NCBI RefSeq assembly: GCF_000003605.2
Contig: NW_003125897.1
Location: 109,037-173,036, forward strand
DNA length: 64,000 nt
DNA from: Saccoglossus kowalevskii
Lineage: Eukaryota; Hemichordata; Enteropneusta; Harrimaniidae
Reading direction: 5' to 3'
A model generated the notes under the pieces. It was not told the DNA's origin. It ran no database searches and saw only the letters and a program-made list of their open reading frames with translations. This document shows, piece after piece, positions 42,547-54,365 of this stretch (within the stretch, counting starts at the first letter, position 1; each line of letters starts with the position of its first letter). The position numbers and the translations under genes were made by a program.

Positions 42547-43995
42547 AAATAAATGACGTTCATTTTGTTTTACATAGCAACGAGAATTGGCAAATACTGT
42601 AACTAGAGTCGGTAAGTAAATGACAATTTAACAAGTGCTCCAGAGTAATCATTGTTTACGGGACCTAGGCAATGATAATTGTGCTGTGTTCTCACCAAAT
42701 GAATACACTCCTGCTTACTTTGGACAACACGATCACCATTGAAGGAAATAAAACAAATTACTAAGCTGTGGGTACCATATTCATATAAATACAATTAAAA
42801 ACACTTTGATTACGTGACCTATGAGTTATATAAGCTATATTACGTGGGTACTATGAGGTACTATGTGGTGTATTTAAATATAATAGCTGAGTGGTTTTCG
42901 TCGGTGTTGAATAATATCCCACACTGAACTGTAATACATAATATATCCTCAGTGTGACATGCTTAGTGTGTCACGTCTTTAACATTCCTAGCAGTGACGT
43001 GATGCACTCATTGGAGATATGACAGTAATATATAATTAACTCGCTTGTCACATCAAATAGAAAACACCAAACAGAAGCCCATCAATTTGTGGGATTTACT
43101 GATGGTGCAATTTAATGGGAGAATTGGCAATTATGGCAAACTACGTAAGTAAGGCTGTCAAAACTTGATTTACTAATGTATCATGGTATGTGAAAACAAA
43201 TTTATAAGAGATGGGATAACATTTTATTTCATATTGTCTATAACATCAATTTATTATAAAATCAGCTGTTATTGAATAAGGATTTTAAATTAATGAACTT
43301 GAGATTGTGAAGACTAAGGAATCTGCTTTTTTTGTGTACTTCAATCTATGCATTGTATTTGACTTCAAGGACGGACTTTCAGTCACATTGTATGACAAAA
43401 GAGATTATGTTATCATCATCAATTGTCCGTACGTTCACGGCAACTATTGAATATACATTCCCTATCTCATATGATATGCTTAGAGCATGTTGTACAAGGT
43501 TTTCAAAGGGGACTGATTTATTACGTCAAAACTATCAAGCCAATGGTTTTGTGGAGAAAGACCTCTGGTTTGATACATACACCATTTGAATGAAGCTCCG
43601 AATGATATATGTCGAGTTCCACACGTACAGCAGGATGTGTACAATCTTTTCGAAACACATAACGTCACTTTATGTATACCACGTGTATGTATTACCAACC
43701 GGGGAAAAGGACAAGAGGGAAGTTTCAAATATGAATTCTGTCTCGAGCAACTTGCAATTTACAATTGAAATTTACAAGTCATGACGAAATTTATTGCTGT
43801 AATTGCTTTTATAAAGACAAACGTAAAGACGGGCTCATATGGGCCATGAATCAGTTTAGTATTTTAAACTGCCACGAATACATACATCCAATATAAATTA
43901 TAAAATGAATGCATGCTCAAAACAATAACAAAACTTATAGCATGAGAACTAAGAACTCGCTTTGTTTTATTATGTTAACCTCCCAAGCTTAATGA

Positions 43996-44055
43996 GCAAT
44001 GTGGGCAACATAGCAATGTGGGCAACATAGCAATGTGGGCAACATAGCAATGTGG
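43996..44055. repeat. 17-bp tandem repeat, 3.5 copies
   Basis: The unit GCAATGTGGGCAACATA is repeated without mismatch. Confidence 0.97.
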
Positions 44056-44427
44056 CATAAGTGATAAGCCTTTTGCATGTTGAGTTAGCAAGGCTGTGAT
44101 ATGATATGGTTATCTTTATCAAGTCATTTATTTCATGTGGCATACCATACATGATTTACCTTTTTTATGTTGAGATATCGATTTATTTATTTATAGTGTA
44201 TTTTAGGAGATGATGTCATTGAAAATAAAGGTCCGATTCCATATTATACTATATATCATCGCGTTCATTGGTTCAGCAGTTTGCAGAACAATTCTATGAT
44301 TGTGATTGTTGTTTATATGAACATTTTGCGCCATTGTCAGTTTATTTTGCTAATTGTATGTACTGTTGCTGCAATCGGATGATGGCACTGCTGTGATGAA
44401 TACAGAATTGGCACTTTCAAAGCAAGT

Positions 44428-44870
44428 TGTACGACTTCTTTCTAAACATCTACTTCTAAATGTCTGCGTAATTTTCCCGCTTCTAATACAAATTTAACTT
44501 CTTCTGCAATATGTCGGAGGTTGCAGACTTCTTCCCCCGACTTCCTATACAGCGTTCACACCTTCCGTTACAATATTTTACGACTTATACTACAACTTCC
44601 ATTACAAATCTTACGGCTGCCAATTACACTTTTACTGCTTTCACTACAAATGTTCACCTCCCAAATCAACCTTACCGAAATTTTAGACAAATTTTCACAA
44701 TTGGAAACAACATTCAGGACTTCCTTTACATAAAACTTTCTATTATGTCTTCTTACGCAATTTGTATGAATTTCTATAACCTTTCACTGCATAAACTGAC
44801 TTTCTGTGCAATTTTACGGCTTCTATAGAACTTTTACAACTGTTGCTTCCAAATTTGTCTACAATTGTTA
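44428..44870. repeat. Degenerate minisatellite rich in ACTTC and TACAA
   Basis: Units of about 20-25 bp alternate ACTTC, a TACAA core and TTTTAC/TTACGG in loose register (for example CGCTTCTAATACAAATTTAA, then CTTCTTCTGCAATAT). Similar sequence recurs at 48290-48460. A 105-codon frame crossing it is a by-product of the repeat. Confidence 0.65.
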
Positions 44871-45434
44871 TGACTGCCCGAATAACCTTTGGTACAATGT
44901 TTATGGTTTACAATGCAATCTTCCCGCTTTGAAACTGTTTAAGGTCAAAGTCATTTAAACCCTTTTTGTTGCATCAGAATATGTGCTACCTATTTCACAA
45001 ATAACAGCGGTCAGCGGTTACTGACTTATTTCGCCATGTTTTTCCTGAAAAATTGACAAAAATGCAAAAATCACTAAAAAATCTTCGTCAGAACCATTGA
45101 TTGTTTTTAGCATCTATGTATAATATTCTTTAAAGTTTGAGAAGCTCTTTGTGATTGGTCAATCTATTTTTACATTTTAAGATTTGTCGTGTTTCATCTT
45201 TATACCGAACTCCTTCAGACCGCAAACAAATAATTGTGATCAGTCACGTGGTTTTACGGCTATCTTGGATATTCGTAAACAATTTTTGGCGTTTCTGTCT
45301 CACGAAGGATTTAACCGATCATCAGCAAGTTTGCATGTAACACTTATAACTAAAGTCTCTTCGGAGTAAAACAACAGTGGGTAAAGATTATGGCATATTC
45401 AGCTTTCGAACTTGGACCCGACAGAGCTGCTCTG

Positions 45435-45461
45435 CATTATTATTATTATTATTATTATTAC
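45435..45461. repeat. (ATT)9 microsatellite
   Basis: A direct run of ATT triplets. Confidence 0.95.
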
Positions 45462-45630
45462 AGTATATTTTTCAGGCTCCTAATTGTTCAGTTAACATGC
45501 TTATATACCTCATGGGGTATCACAATACGTATGGCGTATTTATTATAGAGAATATGACTCATCAATTAGACTTATAGTGTGATTTTTAAATCATCATCAA
45601 TTTGTTTGGTGTTTTGTAAATACGATCGCT

Positions 45631-45795
45631 TTAAAGCGGGAGGGTCGTCACCTGCACATGCGCGGGAATTGGGTCACACGCGACGATAACAACACACGCT
45701 AAAAACACACAGACTCATGGGTAGACACTTGTTTGTAAACAATGACACGCTATTGCCATCTGACGCATGCGCAGGGGACGACTCCACCGCTTTAA
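45631..45795. mobile_element. TTAA-flanked inverted-repeat element, second copy type
   Basis: TTAA at 45631-45634 and 45792-45795 bounds 157 bp. The left tip is AGCGGGAGGGTCGTC and the reverse complement of the right tip is AGCGGTGGAGTCGTC. The tips match the 5.74-kb element; the interior is mostly different apart from a GTAAACAA block, so the two share mobilising ends but not bodies. Confidence 0.8.
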
Positions 45796-46729
45796 CTGAA
45801 AGACAACAATGTGGTGGTGAATAAAGAATGACAAAACAGCAATTTAAAGGAAAGTAGTGCATTCCAATTTTCTATTGTTTCCCTTTTGTCGATGCCTTAA
45901 AGATCATTTGATCTTGAAAATCCGCGCAAACGTGCACGGCACAGGTATTACAAAATCACGTGGTTAGACGTCTAAATTGTGATCCTCAAATAAAATCACA
46001 AGAAACACTCACATGTCTCCCACCTGTCACTATTACTTTAATAATGTGCGAAATATTGATACACGATGATTTTTGAAAATGACAGACTGACAGGTATTCA
46101 ACTTAATTTGTGTGTTCATCAGTATATTTTACATAACTCATGTTGGTTGTCGTCTGATGCAGGGCAGTTGATCTCCCTGATGGTGGGCTGACTCGTTAAC
46201 TACTAGTATCATACTACTTTTACTCGGTCAGATTGATGCTGACCAATAATAGATGCATATTACATTTTGTTTATTAAACCACAAGGAAGTACAGTAATTT
46301 AAAAACCATTTCGTTTTTTAATACACATAGCGTGTTTAGGGGTGAATCATATGTTTTTTTTCTAGCTCTTTCACAAATATTACTCACATGATAACAACAA
46401 ATCAATATCTGGTCAATAATGAGGCCAAGGTCTCTCATGTACTGACCTTTTGAAGGCGAAAAAAGTCAGTTCAATGAAATATATAAGTGTTCACATTTAT
46501 TGTGGTCGAGACTTGAAAGCTAAATATTAACCAGATAACGATGTTAATGTCTGACTGTAAAGTTAAAGAATTTGTAACTAAGACTCGACAAATCTTAATA
46601 AAATTAGCAAACATCGGGTCAGTGTTAAAAAATGTGTGCCATGGATATATATGTGTTCACTAAGAGCAGGCAGCTTTCATAGCTACTCTGTGTGTTAAGG
46701 TATGACGTGAGCCATTTCCATGGATATTT

Positions 46730-47070
46730 TTATGTATGGCCGATTTATGGCCATTTGGGCTCAGCCAGCGATATAAATGTTAAAGCTACGGTATTTAGTC
46801 ATCTAGGGTTATATGAGTATATTCTAGGGTTATATGAGTAACCAAGGTGACGTTGGAATGACTCAGCAGATTATCAATTGTAATGGCCCGCACGCTACAG
46901 GAAGGGATGAGTCATGTCAATGGAATTCGAAGTTTATCAACATCCACCTGATCATTTGGGTTGCCGCCTGTGTATTCAGTGCGGCGTGGTCACTTGATAT
47001 ATAACTGGTTTGAACTAGGTCCATGTCGTGACACGCAATGTTTTAGCATAATTCACCGAACTGGTCAATA
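46730..47070 (+). repeat. Array repeat unit
   Basis: ATGGCCGATTTATGGCCATT, TTAAAGCTACGGTATTTAGT, GTAACCAAGGTGACG, GATGAGTCATGTCAATGGAA, then ACTGGTTTGAACTAGGT and GTGACACGCAATGTTT. Confidence 0.7.
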
Positions 47071-47689
47071 TGGCGTTACAGTGAAGAGCATTAAGCTGTG
47101 CCTTAGCTTATTTATAATTTATAATAAATTGTAGATACCGATCAACAGCTTATTCAAAATGATGACATTGCTGATTGCATAATAACTAGTTGATATTAAT
47201 CAGAAGTAACGATGATATAATTTAAATTCTAACATTCATTTTAATTTATAAGTATGTATGTATGTATGTTCAGAAAACATTTATAACGACCCCAGCTGTA
47301 TGCCCTTCACTGTATTTTGGTAGCAAATTAAAACAGTCTAAAACGATGTGACATGTGAGATAGATAAAGCGATGTTAAGTTTGTGTTATTTTCTCGGCTC
47401 TAGCTGTTTTCACCGGCGTTCCACGGCAGCTCGCATATAGTCCATAGAAATTCATGGTACAGTGGTGCGCGTCAAAGCAACATAGAGCGTTATGTGCCGT
47501 AGCACCGCCCTCGAGAATAGTATGTTCATCTGGACAAAGGTCTAGAAGGTCTAGTCTGCCTAGCAACGGGACACTCGTAAAAGAAATCATTGCTAATAAA
47601 CATCTCATTGTATAAGATTTCATTTAAAATGTCCTACTGCGGCTACATTGTTTTACCGCGAGGCTGAATGGGCTAAACATAAAATCGGG

Positions 47690-47960
47690 ACAATCTGTAG
47701 TCAAGGCAACAATAAAAGCAGTTCAGCAGTCTGAGCCCATATCATGATGACTCACACACAATTTGTTGTTCTTTATCGTCGAACTGACCCCGGCTTGACC
47801 TTATATTCGCTGTATTCAGTGCTACTCCACTCGCAGTACAGAAATACACAATATAACACCTGATATAATAACGTTTGAACAAGTTTGATTTATTACATGA
47901 CACGTTTGGCAGGATTCCAATGTTATGAATATATTGTTTTTTTGGCTGAAAACTTTATGC
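47690..47960 (+). repeat. Array repeat unit, partial
   Basis: GTCAAGGCAAC, CAGTCTGAGCCCATATCATG, ATGACTCACACAC, CGAACTGACCCCGGC and TTACATGACACG, in the family order. Confidence 0.7.
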
Positions 47961-48289
47961 GATACAAGATCATATGTTACTAGTTATTTGAAGCACTCTA
48001 TAGCTCTGAAAATGAGGCTATTGCTTTTAGATTCTGTTCGTCTGTCCGTGTTTTTACTGACTCCGTATTGCAGCTAGTATCGTGTTTACTGGACTAATCT
48101 GTTTGCTTATATGCTTCATCGGATATCAGATGATTATTGTTTATGGGTTCATGCTCAGTGTTGATTTCATACCGTCATCAGTTCAATTGACTATTTGTAT
48201 AAACAATTTCAATATCTGAAAGGTGGTAATGTGGTAAATATAGAAACACAGAGGTTTCTAAAACAAATTTTATGATAAACATCCTTTAG

Positions 48290-48460
48290 GTATTCTTTAC
48301 GACTTCGTATACTATTACGACTTCATCCAAGACAAATGTAATTGCTCCATGTACAAATTGTATGACTTCTTCACTTCCACATCATTTTTACCGCTTCCAA
48401 AACAACTTTCCCGCCTTTCAAACGAAGTTTTCCAAGAGTGATTCTGTATTATTACGGTGT
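48290..48460. repeat. Second degenerate ACTTC/TACAA minisatellite
   Basis: TTTACGACTTCGTATACTAT, TACGACTTCATCC, ATGACTTCTTCACTTCC and TTTTTACCGCTTCCAAAACA repeat the loose pattern of 44428-44870. Confidence 0.55.
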
Positions 48461-49044
48461 ATGCTATTGTAATCGCTGTTTGAAGAACAGTTTCCGTCTT
48501 CAGCAGTGTTTTAATTTGCCTTATCATTGTTTAATATTTCCCAAAGTTAGACAGATTTTTATGAAATCATTATTTTAGGAAAATATATTTACGCATGTGT
48601 TCATAAGTCACATCTCTGAGCCGCTTAAATTAGTTTTCTTTTAGAAAATGACAAATTTTATTAGGAAACGTTTAAGTAACCTTAAAATTACTCACCAATC
48701 ACTGTTTTAGTGTTATGTCACGTCATCGTTAGTGTTACTTCTTCGGCAGTACGGTGATGAAGACAGAAAAACAGAATAGGATTGCAGCGCAGTGATTTGC
48801 CCAATTCCATAATAATACTATTCACCGAAACTACAAATTATGTATTTCTTCAAAAAAATACTGAGCTGTCGTCCGCTCACACGCAATTGAGAAAGAAACG
48901 TTACGTGCGTGTTTGGATTGTTTCCACTCTGATCTTGGCAAACCGCACAATATCACACACTGTCTGGTCAGATGTCCTCCCAGTGAACCTTCCAGCAAAT
49001 AAAACAAAAACACATCCAGGTACTGCCACTTATCACCCTTAATT

Positions 49045-49400
49045 TACTGGTACACGATATATTGATTCACGATGTCATGTGAGAATGATTGACTGACAGG
49101 TATTTCGTATCATGTGTCTGTTCATCCCTGTAATTAAGACAACTCATTTTTGTTTTTCGCCGATAGAATGGCCGACTAACCGCCATATTCGTGACCATTT
49201 GGATTTAGACAGCGATATAAATTTGAATAAGGTGGTAGTCAGTGCTTCGACCACAATGTTGAATTCCTTCTTTAATACTATGAAGCTGAATGAGTCGCCC
49301 CTCCACTCTGAATAGGTAACCAAGGCTAGGCACAGTCTGAGCACATATCGTGTTGACTTGTACTCTATCAACAAATCCGTCATGTCGTTCTATAGCTGCC
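49045..49400 (+). repeat. Array repeat unit
   Basis: ACACGATATATTGATTCACG, ATTGACTGACAGG, GAATGGCCGACTAACCGCCA, TTTAGACAGCGATATAAATT, AGGTAACCAAGGC and CAGTCTGAGCACATATCGTG. The ATGGCCGAC frame that is open at 23418 meets a stop at its fourth codon here. Confidence 0.8.
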
Positions 49401-49529
49401 TAAACGGTGGGTTTTGCGGAAATGGCCATAAGGCGATGACATATATGAGAGTCAGATAAATAGGTTCTAGAACTGAATGTTAAACAATATTTTAAACCAT
49501 TATAGTACATTTGTGTTTTAGACTGCCAC

Positions 49530-49770
49530 AGAAATGGCCGATATATATAACCATTTGAATTTAGGCAGCTGGTGCAAATGTGACAGTACATTGTCTTCGT
49601 CATATTCGATTCTCTATTGAATGAGGTGGCTTTAAAATCTGGAACAATGAGTAACCAAGGTAACTCAGGCACAGCACGGTTGTTTGAGCAGAATTGTGAT
49701 GACTTACATACTACAGAAAGTGATGAGTCATATCTTTGCAATTCGATGTTCTTCAACATCAGCCACCGTG
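49530..49770 (+). repeat. Array repeat unit with perfect X-box-like motif
   Basis: AATGGCCGATATATATAACC, TTTAGGCAGCTGGTGCAAAT, GTAACCAAGGTAAC at 49651-49664, GATGAGTCATATCTTTGCAA and ATGTTCTTCAACATC. Confidence 0.8.
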
Positions 49771-49799
49771 TTGTATTGCTACTTGTATAGTCAGTGCGT

Positions 49800-52700
49800 T
49801 ATTGTAGAAGTACAGATTCACACCCAACCAGCAACCCAACCAGCAGTATTGCCAAAGAAATAATGAGATAAGGCCCTGAATTCGAGATTACATTTGAGTA
49901 AATATTTATATTAAATATATACTAAATATTTACTAAATATATGTAGCAATTTTCAGTTGTTGAAACGTGTATAACCAATGCACTGCATGCTTATTTTCAA
50001 ATTGAATATGCTGTAAATATCCTTGAATGTTTATTACGCACATTCGCTTGTTTTAATTTAATTCAAATTAGTAGGTAATGTTAACATAATTGCAAATAAT
50101 TTTTTAAATAATAACAACAAATAATCCTCTAATTTCCACCATCTGTTGACATTGACATTGACTTCGCTGCTTAAAATAACTTCCACAACAATGAATATTT
50201 CGAGCAAGCTGATTTGCACGGGTTATTAAGGCCAGTTTATCTCTTATTATCTTTTGCTGCAGAAAATCACCAGCTGTTATTGCTGATTGGCTACTCGTGC
50301 TGCCAATCGTTTGGTTGGTGTATGAATAATATATGCCATTAGTTTGATACTAAGGAAAGTCAAGGCTAACAACATAATACTCCCAGATGCAAGAGCTTGG
50401 CAAATGTAAGAACATGCAAGTTACACTTTTTTATATCACTTTTCATTCTCTAGATATTCAACTTTTCATCAATTTATGTAGTCGGCCATCTTGATTCTTC
50501 GGCAAAGGGTTATGGGTAAAGTATGACGTCATAGAGTCTGTCGTCAGAAATTGAGAATATGATTTCATCTATAACTTTAAAAGTTAAATTTCAAATTGAC
50601 TGAAAGTTTAGAACATGGTAGCATATATGTACTGGTGCCAAACTTGCTTCTAAAATAGTTGTCATGAAAACAGAATTGAAAATATTTATTTTTATGTTTT
50701 TCTACCAAATGTTCAAATTTCCTTATATTGTATACAATTTACCTATGTGAGTAGGTTATAAAGGTGATATAATACCTGTTGATCACTAATTAAAGGGAGC
50801 AAACAAGTGTCATTCTATATTGCACAACCAAAATACCATTTTTTATTTGTTTAACGTTTTTGGCAATATAGTCACTTTATGTGTATTTCATTACTATAAT
50901 TACACACATGAAAAATATGCATAACACAATTTGGAACTAATTCGCAATTAGTATTTCTCATTTTATAGATGAAATCATTCTCACGATTTCTCACAACAGA
51001 TTCTATGGGATCACACTTTACCCATAAACCTTTGCTTGAGAATTAAGATGACTAACCACATAATACTGATGAAAAGTTGAATATCTAGAGAATGAAAAGT
51101 GATATAAAAAACTGCATTCCCTTTCATTTTTTGAGCTTTTTTCTTGAGGGATCCTTATGTTGTTTGGCTTGATGTTTTCTTTAAGGGCTAAAGGGCGAAC
51201 CGCTGACAATTACTGTGTGCATTGTTGTTTTTTGACCTTTGATCCACACTTTGTAGTTTCTTGTTAGCACAGTAAAACTTTGATGTGTTTCTTTGATGTC
51301 ACTTGTTCCATGAGTATGAATGGATGGAGCATCGAGGTGGAAAATAAATTAACAAGTATACATATACAACCTTGGCACAGAAAGGTGGTCTCGGCGTACA
51401 CTATTGATGACTCGCACACTACACTCGAGTTTATGAGTCATACAACTGTTGAGTTCAAAACTACAAATATGTTAGAGTCATTATAACGTACAATTTAGAG
51501 GTTGTGACCTTATATTATTAATATTTGAACTTATGTATTCCAAAAACAAGGTCAGTAAGTAAATCACGATTTGTTATTTACAGTATGATTCTCATCAAAC
51601 TAAATAAAAGAATTATATACCATCTTTATAATTATTTTGTAGCGAGATGATATGGATTTTTGAAACCAATTCATGTAAATCCTTTATATATGCCAGAAGC
51701 ATTGTCAATAGTTCTATCAACTATTGGTCCAGGGGTTTCCATGACAATGAAGACCGTATAATACATATATAATGTACAAATATTTCACGTTTTACAAAAC
51801 AAGTTTCAACACATTTCGATTACGGCTTGTCGTCGTAACATTAATTCGACGAAGCACATATTCGGGATTCCGTCCCGTGTAATCAAGCCAGGTTTAATTG
51901 CATTTCATGTAATGAATACAATATATGGAAAACTCTACATTGGTCCTGCAGACGATGATTGGATGATGGCCACGCCAGAAAAGCAAATCTGGTTTTACTT
52001 CATTTTAGGTCTAGGGGCATAACATTAATACGAATATGTGCAATGCTGGTGTATGTGTTGTCAAAGGCAACGAGATTCAACTTTAGCGTTTCGAGGGGGA
52101 AATATATACCGCCTAGGAACAATATACAGTAGACCACAGAGAAATTAAACTATTCAACTCTTTCACTTTAGCGATTGCATTTTGTAGTTGTTGGCTTGTT
52201 TCTTATCTTCTGCGCCGAGCAACATTTACAAGACTTTAAAATAACTACATTCTTAGAGCTGCGAGTGTCCACGAACCTGCATCAATAGCCATAGAATCTG
52301 AAATACTTACTCATCACAAGTTACGATGACAATGTATAATTCAACAGTCTTCATCAATGTATGACCTAAGAACTGTAGCCTACATTGTTTAAATGTTTTA
52401 AATTATAACTGCCCGGCTTCGATTTCACTATAAAGCAACTTAATATAGTTCATAAAGTCCTCATATGACATCAGTCAAACTGTTACACCCATTACATTTG
52501 CGCATAATTTCAAACATTACCCAACTTGATAATTTATATAGAGGGCATGGCGATGTACCTTCTCAGGGAGATGGAAACGTGCACATGCATGAGGGTAACG
52601 CAACGGTCTTTCTTTTCTTAATGGAGTTTCATTGGAAATCCCTGAAGTTTTTGACTGACACCAGTAAATATTTTTTACCATGTTTTATTTGAAAGGCTTT

Positions 52701-53725
52701 GTCTCTGCATGTGATGACTACCACCTCTTAGGCACTACAATTATAGTGGATCGACACCTCATTAAACACTTAAAATTTCTTTAATTAATTGTTTGTAAGT
52801 TTCATTATTGTTTGTAATTTGTAATTTGTAAGTAGTCAATGTATGAAGGGCCCTTCTACATAAGACAAATAATGTTAAAATTATTTGCCTAGGTGTTTGG
52901 TCGTATTTTGTCAGGTTATCTGTCTTGGCTTAGAGTACAAGAGTCGACGATATTTCGCCATAATCAGTGCAATCTCTATCCTTTTAAACAAGCTGGGAAA
53001 TATATACACAATATGCAGGAGAAAGAAAGGTTACCCTATTCATAGGAGTGTTATTTTGTTGTGGTTTCTATTCTGAATAAAGTGGATGCATTTGAGTTTC
53101 TTTGTTGGCTACCACGTCATTCCAGAATACTGGTAGAAATAGAAAAAAATTAATTCCAACATTTCGCCTTCTAGTCAACATGACTTAAACAGTGAGTTCT
53201 TTTAACATTATGTATTCATCGAATCAACACCTCGAAGCTAATGTAATTGCAATGTAAATGTCCTACATCATCACTATTAAGTGTCTGTGCATACAAAAGA
53301 TTATCATGTTTATTGGACTTGCTTACAGTTCTTGCTTAATATGATTCATCGGATATGTATATTGTTTATATACACCAAGGACATGACCCTAGGACAGTTA
53401 GTTACAGTCTAACTAGTACTGTAACTGGAAGATAGCAGTGTGGTATTAAAATACTGAATGTCATCACAATGTTGCTTCTTTGTATACGTGATTCTGTGAT
53501 TAAATGACATCAGTATAGTGAAAAATACGGCATAAAAGAATGTTAATGCAGTTTTTACCAGTATAGAGCAGGTTTCCTAGTTTTACAATTCTGTATGCTA
53601 CGCAGTGACTTGCCCTATTGCATAATAGTATTCACTGAATCTACAAATCATACCTGTCTTCACGAAAATACTGTACTAGACTTTCGTTCGCTCGCACTCA
53701 ATTCAGAAATTTGTACTATTTTGTA
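49800..53725. other. Intergenic, mostly unexplained, weak array remnants
   Basis: No gene recognised. A remnant of the array family is visible at about 51370-51440 (CTTGGCACAGAAAG, GATGACTCGCACACTACACT, TATGAGTCAT). Two stretches, about 50430-50470 and 51080-51110, contain opposite-strand copies of a CACTTTTCATTCTCTAGATA block, forming a roughly 0.65-kb inverted pair. Confidence 0.5.
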
Positions 53726-53728
53726 GTG

Positions 53729-54365
53729 TTTTCTTGTGGCGACGAGTTAATGGGATGATGGTAAAATGGACTGTGTGTAAATATATATTGCTAATGTAAA
53801 ATATGTATACCCATTATCGATGAATCAATTGGGTATATACATATATTTATGAACTCGTAAATGAGATTCATACACCCATAACAAATCCGTCATCCTTATT
53901 TTACTAAAACACGGTTTATTGATTTCACAGTTTCATTTGAAAATACCTGCCAGTCAGCCTTTAGTCCCATTCACTTTGCCTCTCTCGCGTATAGAATGAC
54001 CTACCATCTAATGATCTGGTCTTAATATTTTGGTTGTAGTGTTTCCTTTTTGGTGACGAGTTAATGATATGTTGATCTTGATAAAATGGATGGCGTATAA
54101 ATATATATTGCTAATGTATAATATGTATACGCATTATTGGTGAATCAATTGGGTTGATATCAATTTATGAACTTAATTAATAACATTCGTACACTCATAA
54201 CATCCAAATCCGTCATCCTTATTTTACTAAAACACGATTTATTGATTCATGATTTCATTTTAAAATACCTACCAGTCGGTTATTAGTTCCATTAAGTCTA
54301 GTTTGCCCCTGATACATAATGCCTGCAGATATAGAATGACTTACCAACAAAATAATTTGGTCTTC
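53729..54365 (+). repeat. Tandem pair of about 312-bp units
   Basis: Unit 1 starts near 53729 and unit 2 near 54041. Shared landmarks are GACGAGTTAATG, TAAATATATATTGCTAATGT, TGAATCAATTGGGT, AAATCCGTCATCCTTATTTT with ACTAAAACACGRTTTATTGA, and ATACCTRCCAGTCRG. The ACACGATTTATTGATTCA block also occurs in the upstream array units. Confidence 0.85.

Noticed and set aside
43996-44055. CRISPR-like short repeats
   Set aside because: Units are directly adjacent without spacers, and the DNA is eukaryotic.
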